Shown: positions 43,776 to 52,283, numbered from the stretch's first letter. The stretch is DNA of 64,000 bases from Neobacillus terrae (GCF_011393025.1 NZ_JAAOEO010000001.1:186001-250000); one strand, 5' to 3'. A program made the numbers and translations. The notes: a model not told the origin generated them from the sequence alone.

Positions 43776-43970
43776 ATGTTTTCAAATATCGGAGTACCAG
43801 GCTTAATATTAATTCTGGTCTTAGCCCTTATCATTTTCGGACCTAAAAAACTTCCTGAAATCGGCCGTGCTTTTGGGCAGACACTAAAGGAATTTAAAAA
43901 GTCCACTCGTGAACTTACTGATGATGTAATGAGCGATATCGATGAAGATAAGAAAAAATTGAGCAAATAA
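43776..43970 (+). CDS. tatA: Sec-independent translocase TatA
   Basis: A 64-residue TatA protein. The N-terminal membrane helix [17 protein letters not shown] is followed by the hinge [20 protein letters not shown] and an acidic/basic tail. It forms the pore component that moves folded proteins across the membrane with TatC. It is separated from tatC by a terminator-like hairpin, giving a higher TatA level. Together with the decayed hyp genes beyond tatC, the context suggests a former hydrogenase export role. Confidence 0.95.
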   Translation: MFSNIGVPGLILILVLALIIFGPKKLPEIGRAFGQTLKEFKKSTRELTDDVMSDIDEDKKKLSK

Positions 43971-43997
43971 GGTGTAAGACTCGTCTTGCACCTTTTT
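43969..43997 (+). terminator. Hairpin between tatA and tatC
   Basis: AAGGTGTAAGAC can pair with GTCTTGCACCTT, followed by TTTTC. It overlaps the tatA stop and probably gives partial termination. Confidence 0.8.
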
Positions 43998-44016
43998 CTT
44001 TAGCAAATGGTATGAC

Positions 44017-44055
44017 TTAGAAAAAGTGGCACTATCCCAATTTAAGTTTTTCTAA
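44017..44055 (+). repeat. Partial dispersed repeat, copy D
   Basis: TTAGAAAAA and TTTTTCTAA arms at 44017-44025 and 44047-44055 flank a short spacer, resembling the second hairpin of the elements at 7255 and 27055. It lies between tatA and tatC. Confidence 0.45.
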
Positions 44056-44087
44056 AAAAGCAACAATTGAATTGGCAGGGGAAAAGT

Positions 44088-44852
44088 ATGGAAGATAAAG
44101 AACTTCATTTAACCGATCACTTGGAAGAGCTTAGAAAAAGGCTGATTATAACCGTTGTTGCCTTTATGGTTTTCTTCATTGTCGCCTTTATATATGTAGA
44201 GGATATTTACAAGTGGTTCGTTCGGGACCTGAATGTAAAATTAATGGTACTTGGCCCCAGTGATATAATGTGGATTTATTTTACTCTTGCGACTGTGGTT
44301 GCAATAGCTTGTACCATTCCTGTGCTGGCAATCCAAATATGGGCTTTCGTTAAGCCTGCCCTGATGCCGAAAGAAAGGAAAATTACTCTTACCTATATCC
44401 CGGCGTTGTTTTTCCTGTTTTTACTCGGGCTAGTATTTGGATATTTTGTTATTTTTCCGATGGTTTTAAAATTTCTCGTCCACATGGGCGGAGATATGTT
44501 TGTTACCAATTTTACCGCCGAAAGGTATTTCCAATTTATCTTAAATATGACCCTGCCATTTGGGGTTCTGTTTGAATTGCCTATCGTCGTCATGTTCCTG
44601 ACTTCATTAGGGATTATTAATCCTTTTGTTTTATCCAAAATCCGCAAATACGCTTATTTCGTTTTAATTATTATTGCAGTTGTCATTACGCCTCCGGACT
44701 TTATGTCTGATTTCGTTGTAACCCTGCCATTGTTGTTCCTTTATGAAGTAAGCATTAATTTATCAAAAATTGTGTATAGAAAGAAACTGAAAAAAGAAGC
44801 AGAATGGGCAGAGACAGAGGACAATGAAGAGGAAACCGGAGTAGTACAATAG
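44088..44852 (+). CDS. tatC: Sec-independent translocase TatC
   Basis: A 254-residue TatC with six membrane segments. The start LTDHLEELRKRLIITVVAF holds the conserved HLxELRxR motif that recognises twin-arginine signals; the Pro-rich second loop (FVKPALMPKERK) and FELPIVVMFLTSLGII are intact. CAGGGGAAA precedes ATG 44088 by 6 bases. It is intact although the hydrogenase maturation genes after it are decayed, so it still serves other Tat substrates or has not yet decayed. Confidence 0.95.
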   Translation: MEDKELHLTDHLEELRKRLIITVVAFMVFFIVAFIYVEDIYKWFVRDLNVKLMVLGPSDIMWIYFTLATVVAIACTIPVLAIQIWAFVKPALMPKERKITLTYIPALFFLFLLGLVFGYFVIFPMVLKFLVHMGGDMFVTNFTAERYFQFILNMTLPFGVLFELPIVVMFLTSLGIINPFVLSKIRKYAYFVLIIIAVVITPPDFMSDFVVTLPLLFLYEVSINLSKIVYRKKLKKEAEWAETEDNEEETGVVQ

Positions 44853-44865
44853 AAGACTTTTCTCA

Positions 44866-44897
44866 AAAACCTTCAGAGTGAACTGGAGGTTTTTTTT
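44866..44897 (+). terminator. Terminator after tatC
   Basis: AAAACCTTCAG pairs with CTGGAGGTTTT (one wobble) around a 6-base loop and ends in a T run. Confidence 0.87.
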
Positions 44898-44933
44898 GCT
44901 AATAAGGATTTATATGCATAAATTCTTAACGCC
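44896..44933 (+). repeat. Partial dispersed repeat, copy E
   Basis: GCTAATAAGGATTTATATGC then ATAAATTCTTAACGCC aligns with the first hairpin of the elements at 7255 and 27055. It sits exactly at the junction between tatC and the truncated hypF. Confidence 0.5.
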
Positions 44934-44939
44934 ATCCGG

Positions 44940-45205
44940 TCAGCCAATTTTGTATATAGATTACGAGGCTTTATATTACTTGAAGGGATTTGCCGATTAT
45001 TTTCTCACACATAATCGAGAAATTCTGCATCCGGTTGACGATTCAGTTGTTCAAATAAATAATGGAAAACCGACTTCTTTCGCAGATCACGCGGCTATGT
45101 TCCGAACCCACTTGTAACAGATGGTGATGTTTCGGGAATTATTGCACTTGGAGGACAGCAAAAAAACACCTTCACAAATGGACCAAACGCATCCAAAACT
45201 TCTCA
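44940..45205 (+). pseudogene. hypF: hypF remnant (carbamoyltransferase), truncated and frameshifted
   Basis: Only an internal piece of HypF survives. YEALYYLKGFADYFLTHNRE followed by HPVDDSVVQINNGK matches the YrdC-like domain. After a frameshift near 45080 the match resumes in another frame as FRRSRGYVPNPLV and SGIIALGGQQKNTF. HypF makes thiocarbamoyl-AMP for the cyanide ligand of [NiFe]-hydrogenases. The N-terminal acylphosphatase and zinc-finger domains and most of the C-terminal half are missing, so the gene is non-functional. The left edge is at the repeat remnant 44896. Confidence 0.82.
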
Positions 45206-45247
45206 ATCTGGATGACCACGAAACTAGTAGAGTCTGTTCTTCGATAG

Positions 45248-45801
45248 TTATTAGATGCTGGAGAAGTAAAGTTGGATGGATTCTTACTGCCCGGTCACGT
45301 TTCAATCGTTCTTGGGGAGGATTCCTATCAATATTTAGTGGATGAATACAATATATCGGGTGTGATTACAGGCTTTGAAACAGCCGAACTCCTTTCCGGA
45401 ATTTATAAATTAATAGACCTTGTATTAAAAAAAGAAAAGGCCATTTTAATCACCCAATGGCGGTTACCAAGACTGGAAATCAGGTTATCCATGGCTGGAG
45501 GGGTAATATTTGATTGAATGTGATGAGGTCTGGCGCGGTATTGGTGTCAACCCTGAAAGCGGCCTTGATTTAAAACCAGAGTATGACTAATACAATGCCA
45601 AAAAGAGGTTCACAGTTAATGTAGCTGAACCAAGAAAAACGAAATGCCGCTGTGGTGAGGTGATCAGGGGAATTGATTACACCTAATGAATGCCCTTTGT
45701 TCGGTAAAGCCTGTCATCCAATGAACCAGGTCGGTCCATGCATGGTTTCAGCAGAAGGCAGCTGTTCAGCTTATTATCAATACATGAGGGAGACCTTCTA
45801 A
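45248..45801 (+). pseudogene. hypD: hypD remnant, multiple frameshifts and stops
   Basis: The C-terminal half of HypD is readable across three frames: LDAGEVKLDGFLLPGHVSIV, then after a frameshift near 45515 ECDEVWRGIGVNPESGLDL, an in-frame TAA at 45588, CRCGEVIRGIDYT, and after another frameshift ECPLFGKACHPMNQ and VGPCMVSAEGSCSAYYQY. Cysteines typical of the HypD [4Fe-4S] cluster region are still present. HypD assembles the Fe(CN)2CO group with HypC. The N-terminal half is missing or unrecognisable. Its stop overlaps the hypE start (TAATG), showing the former operon. Confidence 0.85.
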
Positions 45802-46802
45802 TGGAAAAGTATATCAGCCTCGCACACGGAGACGGTGGTGAACTAAGCCACCGCCTTATCCGAGATATATTTATAGAAGCTTTTGGTTCCGGTGGCTCTG
45901 CTTTATTTGATGCAGCCTCTTTGGGAATTGAGGGAAGCAGGATCGCTGTTACAACAGATTCATTTGTTATTAAACCAATCTTCTTTCCAGGCGGCACCAT
46001 CGGCAAGCTGGCCGTTGCCGGAACAATAAACGACCTGGCAGTCAGCGGAGCAAAGACTCTATATCTAACCTGCGGGTTTGTGATTGAAGAAGGATTTCCA
46101 ATCTCCGACTTAAAGAGGATCGTAGAAGATATGGCAGCTGAAGCTCGGAAAACAGGTGTCACGATTGTGGCCGGTGATACAAAAGTAGTAGAACGTGGCA
46201 GTGCAGACGGGGTTTACATTAATACAACTGGTATTGGCGTCTATAAGGAGGGCATTGGCTGCAGCTTGGAATTTGAAGAAGGGGATGCCATCATTGTTTC
46301 CGGAAGTATTGGAGACCATGGCATTGCTGTCCTGGCTGCACGTGGAGACCTTGGCATATCCGTTCCTCTCAACAGCGACTGTGCTTCATTAAATAAGATG
46401 TAGTGGGAAGTACTTGAAAATACAGTTGCTGTTCGGATAATGAGGGATCCTACACGCGGTGGACTTGCCACAACACTTGTGGAAATTGCCGAAGATTTCT
46501 CTTTAACTATAAAACTTAATGAACTAGATTTGCCTGTTAAGGAACAGGTTCAAGGTGTAAGTGACCTGCTTGGGTTCGATCCCCTCTACCTTGCAAATGA
46601 AGGAAAAGCGATTGTCATAGTTGCTGATAAAGAGAAAGAAAAAGTAATGGATATATTGCGAAGTTTTACAGAGGGCAAAGATGCAGTTGTGGTTGGTTCT
46701 ATTCTTGCTAAGGAAAAAGGGCAGATGTTGTTGGAAATCCCGCTTGGGTCTAAGCGGCTATTAACAAGATTATCAGGGACTATGTTTCCGAGGATATGTT
46801 AA
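45801..46802 (+). pseudogene. hypE: hypE interrupted by one amber codon
   Basis: HypE dehydrates the HypF-derived thiocarboxamide on its C-terminal cysteine to thiocyanate for hydrogenase assembly. The frame from ATG 45801 runs LAHGDGGELSHRLIRDIF, GTINDLAVSGAKTLYLTCGF and IVAGDTKVVERG to an in-frame TAG at 46401-46403. The same frame then continues as WEVLENTVAVRIMRDPTRGG and ends with the essential PRIC tail at 46802. Apart from that stop the gene is full-length, so the mutation is recent or a sequence error. Without hypA, B, C or hydrogenase genes nearby it is unlikely to be functional. Confidence 0.87.
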
Positions 46803-46808
46803 GGAAGA

Positions 46809-46842
46809 GGGCTAACCAACAAATATGTTGATTAGCCTTTTT
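46809..46842 (+). terminator. Terminator after hypE
   Basis: GGCTAA-C-CAAC pairs with GTTG-A-TTAGCC around AAATAT and is followed by TTTTT. It closes the hyp remnant and insulates the lasso cluster. Confidence 0.83.
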
Positions 46843-46870
46843 ATTTTGAAAAATTATTTTGAAAAATATA

Positions 46871-46950
46871 TTGACTCTAAGACGAGGAGATGATAATTTT
46901 ATTTATATAGAAAATGTTCTCTATAGAGAACAAGTGGTAATCCGTATAAT
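46871..46950 (+). promoter_or_regulatory. Promoter region of the lasso peptide operon
   Basis: TTGACT at 46871-46876 and TAATTT at 46894-46899 with 17-base spacing form a sigma-A promoter. A second possible -10 box, TATAAT, lies at 46945-46950. The SinR-type palindrome at 46915-46932 falls just downstream of the first start site and over the -35 position of the second. Confidence 0.6.
46915..46932 (+). promoter_or_regulatory. SinR-type operator in front of the lasso cluster
   Basis: TGTTCTCTATAGAGAACA is a perfect 18-bp palindrome made of two GTTCTCT half-sites, each matching the SinR consensus GTTCTYT, separated by two bases. A closely related sequence is known from B. subtilis matrix promoters. 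A SinR-like protein is encoded at 63556. Confidence 0.7.
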
Positions 46951-47061
46951 TAACAAATTTTTTTGGAACGGTTGTTCATTATTAAGAATACTCATTTCCA
47001 TTATATAGAATACATAGTTTTAAAGTCAATACTCGTGAAACTAGCTTTCCAGGGGGAAATT

Positions 47062-49011
47062 ATGAGCGCGATTGCCGGGATAATAAATTTAAATAGAGAA
47101 CCTGTTCCTATCGAGCATGCAGCAGGAATGATGAAGTGTCTGGAAAAGTTTCCGGCAGACGACATAAAAATTTTTCATAAAGAAAATGTTTTCTTTGGCT
47201 GCCACGCCCAATGGATCACACCTGAATCAATTAGTGAGCCTCTGCCTTTTTATGACTTTGAAAGGCAATGTGTTATAACAGCAGATGCGATTATTGATAA
47301 CCGTGAAGAACTGTTTGAAAAGCTGCAAGTAGATAGATCAAAAAGAAAAGAAATGCCGGACAGTCAAGTAATCTTGCTAGCTTACTATAAATGGGGAGAA
47401 GATTCGCCCAAACACCTTGTTGGGGATTTCGCCTACATGATTTGGGATGAGAAGAAACAAATACTTTTTGGTGCAAGAGACCCATCTGGATATAGGACGC
47501 TGTATTACTTTAGGAATAATTCACGCTTCACCTTCTGTACAACTATTGAGCCGTTATTGTCTTTGCCATATGTTGAGAAGCAATTAAACGTAAATTATAT
47601 TGCTGAATTTTTAGCCATTACTGGAATGATTGATACGGTAGATGCTCGTATGACTCCATTTAAAAATATAGAACAAGTGCCTCCATTCCATTCCATTTCA
47701 ATTGTAGGAGAAAGAATTGACCTAAAACGATACGGTACATTTACTCCAAAGGAAAAATTAAAATTAAAGTCAAACGAAGAATATGTAGAAGCATTTCAAG
47801 ATGTTTTTCAAAAGGCAGTAAACTGTAGGTTACGAACGTTTCGAGAAGTAGGTTCTCAATTAAGTGGGGGGTTAGATTCAGGTGCAATCGTAGGGTTTGC
47901 AGCAAAAGAACTACAAAAAGGAAATAAGACTTTACACACATTCAGTTATTTTCCACCAAAAGATTTTGTCGATTTCACACACAAGCGATTAATGCCGGAC
48001 GAGCGGCCATTTATAAAGAAAACGGTTGAATATGTAGGAGGAATTACTGATCATTATTATGATTTTGATGGGAGAAGTTCCTATACCGAAATCGATGACT
48101 ATCTTGAGGTGATGGAAATGCCTTACAAATTCACAGAAAATTCCTTCTGGTTAAGAGGTATATTTGAGAAAGCAAACGAACAAGGTGTAGGGATTCTACT
48201 AAATGGCGATAAAGGTAATTCGACGATATCATGGGGGTCTGCAATAGATTATTATGCGATTCTATTAAAGAAGTTTAAGTGGCTAAGTCTTATTCAAGAA
48301 TTACAGAATTATAGCGTGAAAACTGGGGGAGCCAGATTTCGATTACTCCCTTACATTATTAGAAAAGGATATCCTTTAATTAATCAAAGGGTAGTTAAGG
48401 GGAATAGGTTTGACCTTCCGCCTATTATTAACCCAGCACTTGCCGAAAGAACTGGTATATTCTCAAAGTTAAAAGAATATGGAATTGATGACTCTGGCTG
48501 GTTAGCCTCCCCAAATATTTACGAGCAAAGAAAAAGTATATTTGAAAAAATATCTACTTGGAATTCGGGTAGTACCCTTGATGCTAAACTATCGTTGCGA
48601 TATAAGTTGTGGAAACGTGATCCTACAAATGATTTAAGGGTGACCCGTTTTTGTTTTTCATTACCAGATAATCAATTTGTTCAAAATGGGTTAGACCGAG
48701 CCCTCATTCGAAGATCAACAGAAAATGTGCTTCCCGATCAAATTAGGTTAAATCAACATGTTAGAGGTATTCAAGCTGCAGATTGGCTCCATCGTATGGT
48801 TTCACATTGGAATATGCTTATTGAAGAAGTTAAGGAACTTATCAAAGAATCTAGGGTGATAGAATTTTTTGATAAAGAGGTAATAATGACGGCACTGATT
48901 AAAAGTGAAAAGGGTCTAAGGACAGAAAGTATGTCTGACCCAGACTATAGAATTCTAATGAGAGCTGTAATAGTGTATCGCTTACTAAAAAAATACTTTG
49001 AAAGGGGGTGA
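47062..49011 (+). CDS. Lasso peptide macrolactam synthetase (asparagine synthetase-like, C protein)
   Basis: A 649-residue asparagine synthetase B homolog. The N-terminal Ntn-like domain starts MSAIAGIINL and lacks the Cys2 nucleophile needed for glutamine hydrolysis. The synthetase domain has the PP-loop SQLSGGLDSGAIVGFAAKEL near residue 270. In lasso pathways this enzyme adenylates the Asp/Glu side chain and forms the isopeptide ring. AGGGGGAAATT precedes ATG 47062; an upstream frame extension has no ribosome binding site. It is directly followed by the precursor gene, and the order C-A-K-B1-B2-N-D agrees with the paeninodin-type clusters of Paenibacillus. Confidence 0.92.
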   Translation: MSAIAGIINLNREPVPIEHAAGMMKCLEKFPADDIKIFHKENVFFGCHAQWITPESISEPLPFYDFERQCVITADAIIDNREELFEKLQVDRSKRKEMPDSQVILLAYYKWGEDSPKHLVGDFAYMIWDEKKQILFGARDPSGYRTLYYFRNNSRFTFCTTIEPLLSLPYVEKQLNVNYIAEFLAITGMIDTVDARMTPFKNIEQVPPFHSISIVGERIDLKRYGTFTPKEKLKLKSNEEYVEAFQDVFQKAVNCRLRTFREVGSQLSGGLDSGAIVGFAAKELQKGNKTLHTFSYFPPKDFVDFTHKRLMPDERPFIKKTVEYVGGITDHYYDFDGRSSYTEIDDYLEVMEMPYKFTENSFWLRGIFEKANEQGVGILLNGDKGNSTISWGSAIDYYAILLKKFKWLSLIQELQNYSVKTGGARFRLLPYIIRKGYPLINQRVVKGNRFDLPPIINPALAERTGIFSKLKEYGIDDSGWLASPNIYEQRKSIFEKISTWNSGSTLDAKLSLRYKLWKRDPTNDLRVTRFCFSLPDNQFVQNGLDRALIRRSTENVLPDQIRLNQHVRGIQAADWLHRMVSHWNMLIEEVKELIKESRVIEFFDKEVIMTALIKSEKGLRTESMSDPDYRILMRAVIVYRLLKKYFERG

Positions 49012-49015
49012 TTAG

Positions 49016-49171
49016 ATGAAAAGAGAATGGCAAAAACCAGTATTAGAAATGCTTGATGTGAAGATGACAATGCATAATACGGCTGGGAATTTTTATGATT
49101 CGCATTATGCCGATGGAGAGACAATTCCTGTAGACCCTGTTACTGGTCAACATATGGACGCTAAAAGTTAA
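49016..49171 (+). CDS. Lasso peptide precursor, paeninodin family (A)
   Basis: A 51-residue precursor starting MKREWQKPVLEMLDVKMTM. The leader has the W/YxxP recognition motif (W5-P8) and Thr18, the conserved penultimate leader residue. Cleavage after Met19 would give a 32-residue core beginning HNTAGNFYDSHYADG, with a nine-residue ring from His1 to Asp9 and a long acidic tail ending in Ser51. The C-terminal Ser is the site phosphorylated in paeninodin. AGGGGGTGATT overlaps the C gene stop. His at core position 1 is unusual. The gene is too short for most gene callers. Confidence 0.88.
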   Translation: MKREWQKPVLEMLDVKMTMHNTAGNFYDSHYADGETIPVDPVTGQHMDAKS

Positions 49172-49269
49172 TAAGAAGATTAATACAAGTCTTTTTGTAT
49201 GCAAGTAGCGTTATAGGTCTATTTGAAATTCTATCATTTAGAGTCCATCCAACAGTATTGTTTGACTAA

Positions 49270-49310
49270 AAAATGCCCTTATATAGTAGAGGATATAAGG
49301 GCATTTTAGA
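49270..49310 (+). terminator. 15-bp stem-loop between precursor and kinase genes
   Basis: AAAATGCCCTTATAT pairs perfectly with ATATAAGGGCATTTT (49270-49284 and 49293-49307) around an 8-base loop. With only a short T run it probably gives partial termination or 3' protection, favouring precursor over enzyme mRNA. Confidence 0.82.
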
Positions 49311-49340
49311 TAATCAGGGATAAATTGGAGTGTGAATACG

Positions 49341-50273
49341 ATGGAGAAAGTTGCAAATGAGGTTATCTATAAGGCCTTTGGATTTACGGTGAGAAGTAAA
49401 ATCCCTTTCCCTGAATTATTAGTAATCGATAACGATAGGGACTCGATAGATATAGAAATCGATTTTAAGGATTTATCAAATTTATATTTTGAATTGTCTG
49501 GTTCGCAAAGAACTTTAATAATGAATGAAAGTTTAGTTATGTTTAAAGTTTATGATACTGCTATATTTCTAATCGAAGAGGGAAGAAAAATCACTGTTTC
49601 ACCTCTAAATGAATTTAAAGAAGATGAGATACGACTCTATATATTGGGAAGTTGCATGGGGGCTATCTTGATGCAAAGAGGAATCTTTCCTTTACATGGG
49701 AGCGCAGTTGCGATTAATGGGAAGGCATACGCAATAATTGGTGATTCCGGTGCCGGAAAATCTACTCTAGCATCCGCATTTCTACATAAGGGTTATCAAT
49801 TGCTGACAGATGATGTAATTGGTGTTTATTTTACTAATGAAAATGTTTCTATGGTGATTCCATCCTATCCCCAACAGAAGCTCTGGCAAGAAAGCCTAGA
49901 TGAATTCGGCATCAAAAGTAGTGACTTTAGAGCTATTTATCAAAGAGAAACTAAGTTTGCAATTCCGATTAAAAACCAATTCTCATCTAAACCACTGCAA
50001 CTAGCTGGTTTATTTGAATTAGTATTAACCGAAAAGGATGAAGTAGAGCTTAAACAAATTAAAGGCCTAACTCGTTTACATACACTGTTAATTCATACCT
50101 ACAGGAATTTTCTTATAAAAAATTTAGGCCTTACCAATTGGCATTTTACAAATTCAACAAAGATAGTTAACCAGATAAATATGTACCATTTACGTAGACC
50201 TAAAAATACTTTTACCGCAAATGAATTGGTATCAATCATACTAAGCTGTATAAACAAGGAGAATGAAAAATGA
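49341..50273 (+). CDS. HPr kinase-like lasso tailoring kinase (K)
   Basis: A 310-residue protein with the C-terminal domain of HPr kinase/phosphorylase. The P-loop is IIGDSGAGKSTLASAF (about residues 134-141), and LLTDDVIGV holds the Mg-binding/catalytic aspartates. In the paeninodin cluster this family phosphorylates the C-terminal serine of the precursor, and the precursor here ends in Ser. LHGSAVAINGKAYAI is the usual lead into the P-loop. ATG 49341 has GGAG 10 bases upstream; GTG 49332 would leave only one base. The stop overlaps the B1 start. Confidence 0.88.
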   Translation: MEKVANEVIYKAFGFTVRSKIPFPELLVIDNDRDSIDIEIDFKDLSNLYFELSGSQRTLIMNESLVMFKVYDTAIFLIEEGRKITVSPLNEFKEDEIRLYILGSCMGAILMQRGIFPLHGSAVAINGKAYAIIGDSGAGKSTLASAFLHKGYQLLTDDVIGVYFTNENVSMVIPSYPQQKLWQESLDEFGIKSSDFRAIYQRETKFAIPIKNQFSSKPLQLAGLFELVLTEKDEVELKQIKGLTRLHTLLIHTYRNFLIKNLGLTNWHFTNSTKIVNQINMYHLRRPKNTFTANELVSIILSCINKENEK

Positions 50274-50575
50274 AAATGTTAAGTGAAGATAAACTCTCTA
50301 TGGAAACGATTATTGTTCAAGTTCCAGGTAATATTACTAGTGATATGGATGGAGAAACTGTAATGATGAGTATTGATAACGGAAAATACTACAATTTAGG
50401 CACAATCGGTGGACATATTTGGAAAAGTATAAAGACACCTATTACTATTAATAAATTAATCTCAAAATTAACTAGCGAGTTTGATGTGGAAAATAGTGAA
50501 TGCCAGCAAGAAGTCATTCCTTTTCTAGAGCAGTTATTAAATGAAAATATTTTAATGATTGAAAAAGTTCTATAG
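50270..50575 (+). CDS. PqqD-like leader-binding protein (B1)
   Basis: A 101-residue PqqD-family RiPP recognition element. The strand-helix pattern is visible as VMMSIDNGKYYNLGTIGGHI, then SKLTSEFDVENSECQQEV. B1 binds the precursor leader through its YxxP-type motif and delivers it to the B2 protease. Coupled start (ATGA) with the kinase gene. Confidence 0.88.
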   Translation: MKMLSEDKLSMETIIVQVPGNITSDMDGETVMMSIDNGKYYNLGTIGGHIWKSIKTPITINKLISKLTSEFDVENSECQQEVIPFLEQLLNENILMIEKVL

Positions 50576-50615
50576 AATTATCATTGTTTAAAAAGTATGG
50601 AAGGATTCGTGAATA

Positions 50616-51071
50616 GTGAGAAAGATATGGTTATTCTTCACTTCAAATTGGCATATGAAAAAGTTGCTGATAGAAGCGTATTTTCTTTTAGCATGGGCAC
50701 GTGTGTTAAAAGCCTTACCTTTCAGTAGAGTTTCACATTTTCTTGGCGCTCAAATGAATGAAACATCATTTGTAATAGAAGCAGAAAATATAAGGATAGT
50801 AAAACAAATATCACATGCAATCCATATTATGAGCAAATACACTTTTTGGGAAAGTAAATGTTTGGTAAAGGCTATTGCTGCAATGAAAATGCTGGAACGG
50901 CGCCAACTAGATAGTACCCTTTATCTAGGGACTGCTAAAGATGAGAATGGAGAAATGATTGCTCATGCCTGGTTAAGAAGTGGTCCACTTTATTTGACGG
51001 GTGCTGAAGAGATGAAGAAATTTGTAACTGTTAATACATTTGCAAGAAAAGTCGAGGTATTTATTAAATAA
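50616..51071 (+). CDS. Lasso leader peptidase (transglutaminase-like, B2)
   Basis: A 151-residue protein of the lasso B2 / transglutaminase-like superfamily. The catalytic Cys is in FWESKCLVKAIAAMKML near residue 87 and the His in MIAHAWLRSGPLYLTG near residue 120; the third acidic residue of the triad is not obvious by eye. It removes the leader, with ATP-dependent help from C. A basic N-terminal hydrophobic part (LIEAYFLLAWARVLKALPF) is typical. GTG 50616 follows GGAAGG by 11 bases. Confidence 0.88.
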   Translation: MRKIWLFFTSNWHMKKLLIEAYFLLAWARVLKALPFSRVSHFLGAQMNETSFVIEAENIRIVKQISHAIHIMSKYTFWESKCLVKAIAAMKMLERRQLDSTLYLGTAKDENGEMIAHAWLRSGPLYLTGAEEMKKFVTVNTFARKVEVFIK

Positions 51072-51083
51072 GGAGTAATCATA

Positions 51084-52283
51084 TTGAATAATTTCATTCT
51101 CGACATGCGGGAAGTTCCTAAAGAATTAATTTTAATACTTAACTTGTTAAAAAATGATGATGAGGGATATGCCCAAAAATATTTAAAAGAAGAATACAAT
51201 AATATAGATTGGAAACTATTCTTGGAATTAACCATACACCATCGGTTTTATCCATTATTAGCTTCTAAACTCCAAAGTTTTGATAATAGATTTATTCCTC
51301 AATTTGTTGTCCAAACAGTTAGTGGATTATATAGGAAGAATGTTTTTAAAATGCTCCAACTGAGTGGTGAAATGGAGCAATTAGCCCAATTGTTTAAGAC
51401 TAATTGTATAAAAACTATCTTTCTAAAAGGCCCTATACTTGGTATTGAAATTTATGGCGATGTTTCACTAAGGACATGTGGAGATTTAGATTTACTTATA
51501 CCAATTGAAGATCTTGATATTATGGATAAACTATTGGAGGAAAATGGATATGAAAAAGATCCATATATACAAAGTGTATTAGAAGATTGGAAATGGAGAC
51601 ATCATCATTTTACCTATTATAATTCATTAAAAAATATTAAGGTTGAAATACATTGGAGGCTAAATCCAGGACCCGGAAAAGAACCAAACTTCAACGAATT
51701 ATGGGAACGTAAAAGAGAAAGCTTATCGTCAAAGAGTCCAATCTATTTCTTAGGTAGAGAGGATTTATTTCTATTTCTTGTCTCCCATGGTGCAAGACAC
51801 GGTTGGTCACGTCTCCGTTGGTTAATGGATATTCACAGAATGATCGGACAGGAAATAGACTGGAAAGAAATAGATTCACTTGTGAAAAAATACTACAATT
51901 TTCATATTGTTGGGCAAAGCATAATCTTATCTTCACAACTGTTAAATGCCAAAGTAACGAAAGAAATGCAGCGGTTTATTACGGATAATCGATCAAAATC
52001 ACTAGCTCAGAAAGCAATATTTTATTTGGAAAACATGGTTAATCTGCATACTTACCCAGTACCTAAAGATGTTTCTTTATATCATGGTCGCCATTTATAT
52101 TCGTTAATGTCTTATCGCCAAAAGATATTATTTTTACTGAGTCATTTGTATCCATACCATATCGATACAGTAACATTACCATTGCCCAAAAAACTTCATT
52201 TCCTATATTTTATATTAAGACCTTTTTTATGCTTTTGGAGGAAGGTCAGGAAGCAAGATCTCTCCTTGGAGGAACAAAAATGA
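51084..52283 (+). CDS. Nucleotidyltransferase family protein (lasso cluster N)
   Basis: A 399-residue protein of the NTP_transf_5 type. The nucleotidyltransferase motif is ILGIEIYGDVSLRTCGDLDL, with the DxD pair in GDLDLLIP, and LRWLMDIHRMI follows later. Such proteins accompany paeninodin-type clusters and are thought to take part in tailoring, for example on the phosphorylated C-terminus; the reaction is not settled. TTG 51084 has AAGGAG 8 bases upstream. The stop overlaps the ABC transporter start by four bases. Confidence 0.85.
   Translation: MNNFILDMREVPKELILILNLLKNDDEGYAQKYLKEEYNNIDWKLFLELTIHHRFYPLLASKLQSFDNRFIPQFVVQTVSGLYRKNVFKMLQLSGEMEQLAQLFKTNCIKTIFLKGPILGIEIYGDVSLRTCGDLDLLIPIEDLDIMDKLLEENGYEKDPYIQSVLEDWKWRHHHFTYYNSLKNIKVEIHWRLNPGPGKEPNFNELWERKRESLSSKSPIYFLGREDLFLFLVSHGARHGWSRLRWLMDIHRMIGQEIDWKEIDSLVKKYYNFHIVGQSIILSSQLLNAKVTKEMQRFITDNRSKSLAQKAIFYLENMVNLHTYPVPKDVSLYHGRHLYSLMSYRQKILFLLSHLYPYHIDTVTLPLPKKLHFLYFILRPFLCFWRKVRKQDLSLEEQK

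Noticed and set aside
46401..46403. TAG in hypE as a recoded pyrrolysine or read-through codon
   Set aside because: The neighbouring hyp genes have frameshifts and deletions, the organism type is not known for pyrrolysine, and Gln or a similar residue would be ordinary here.
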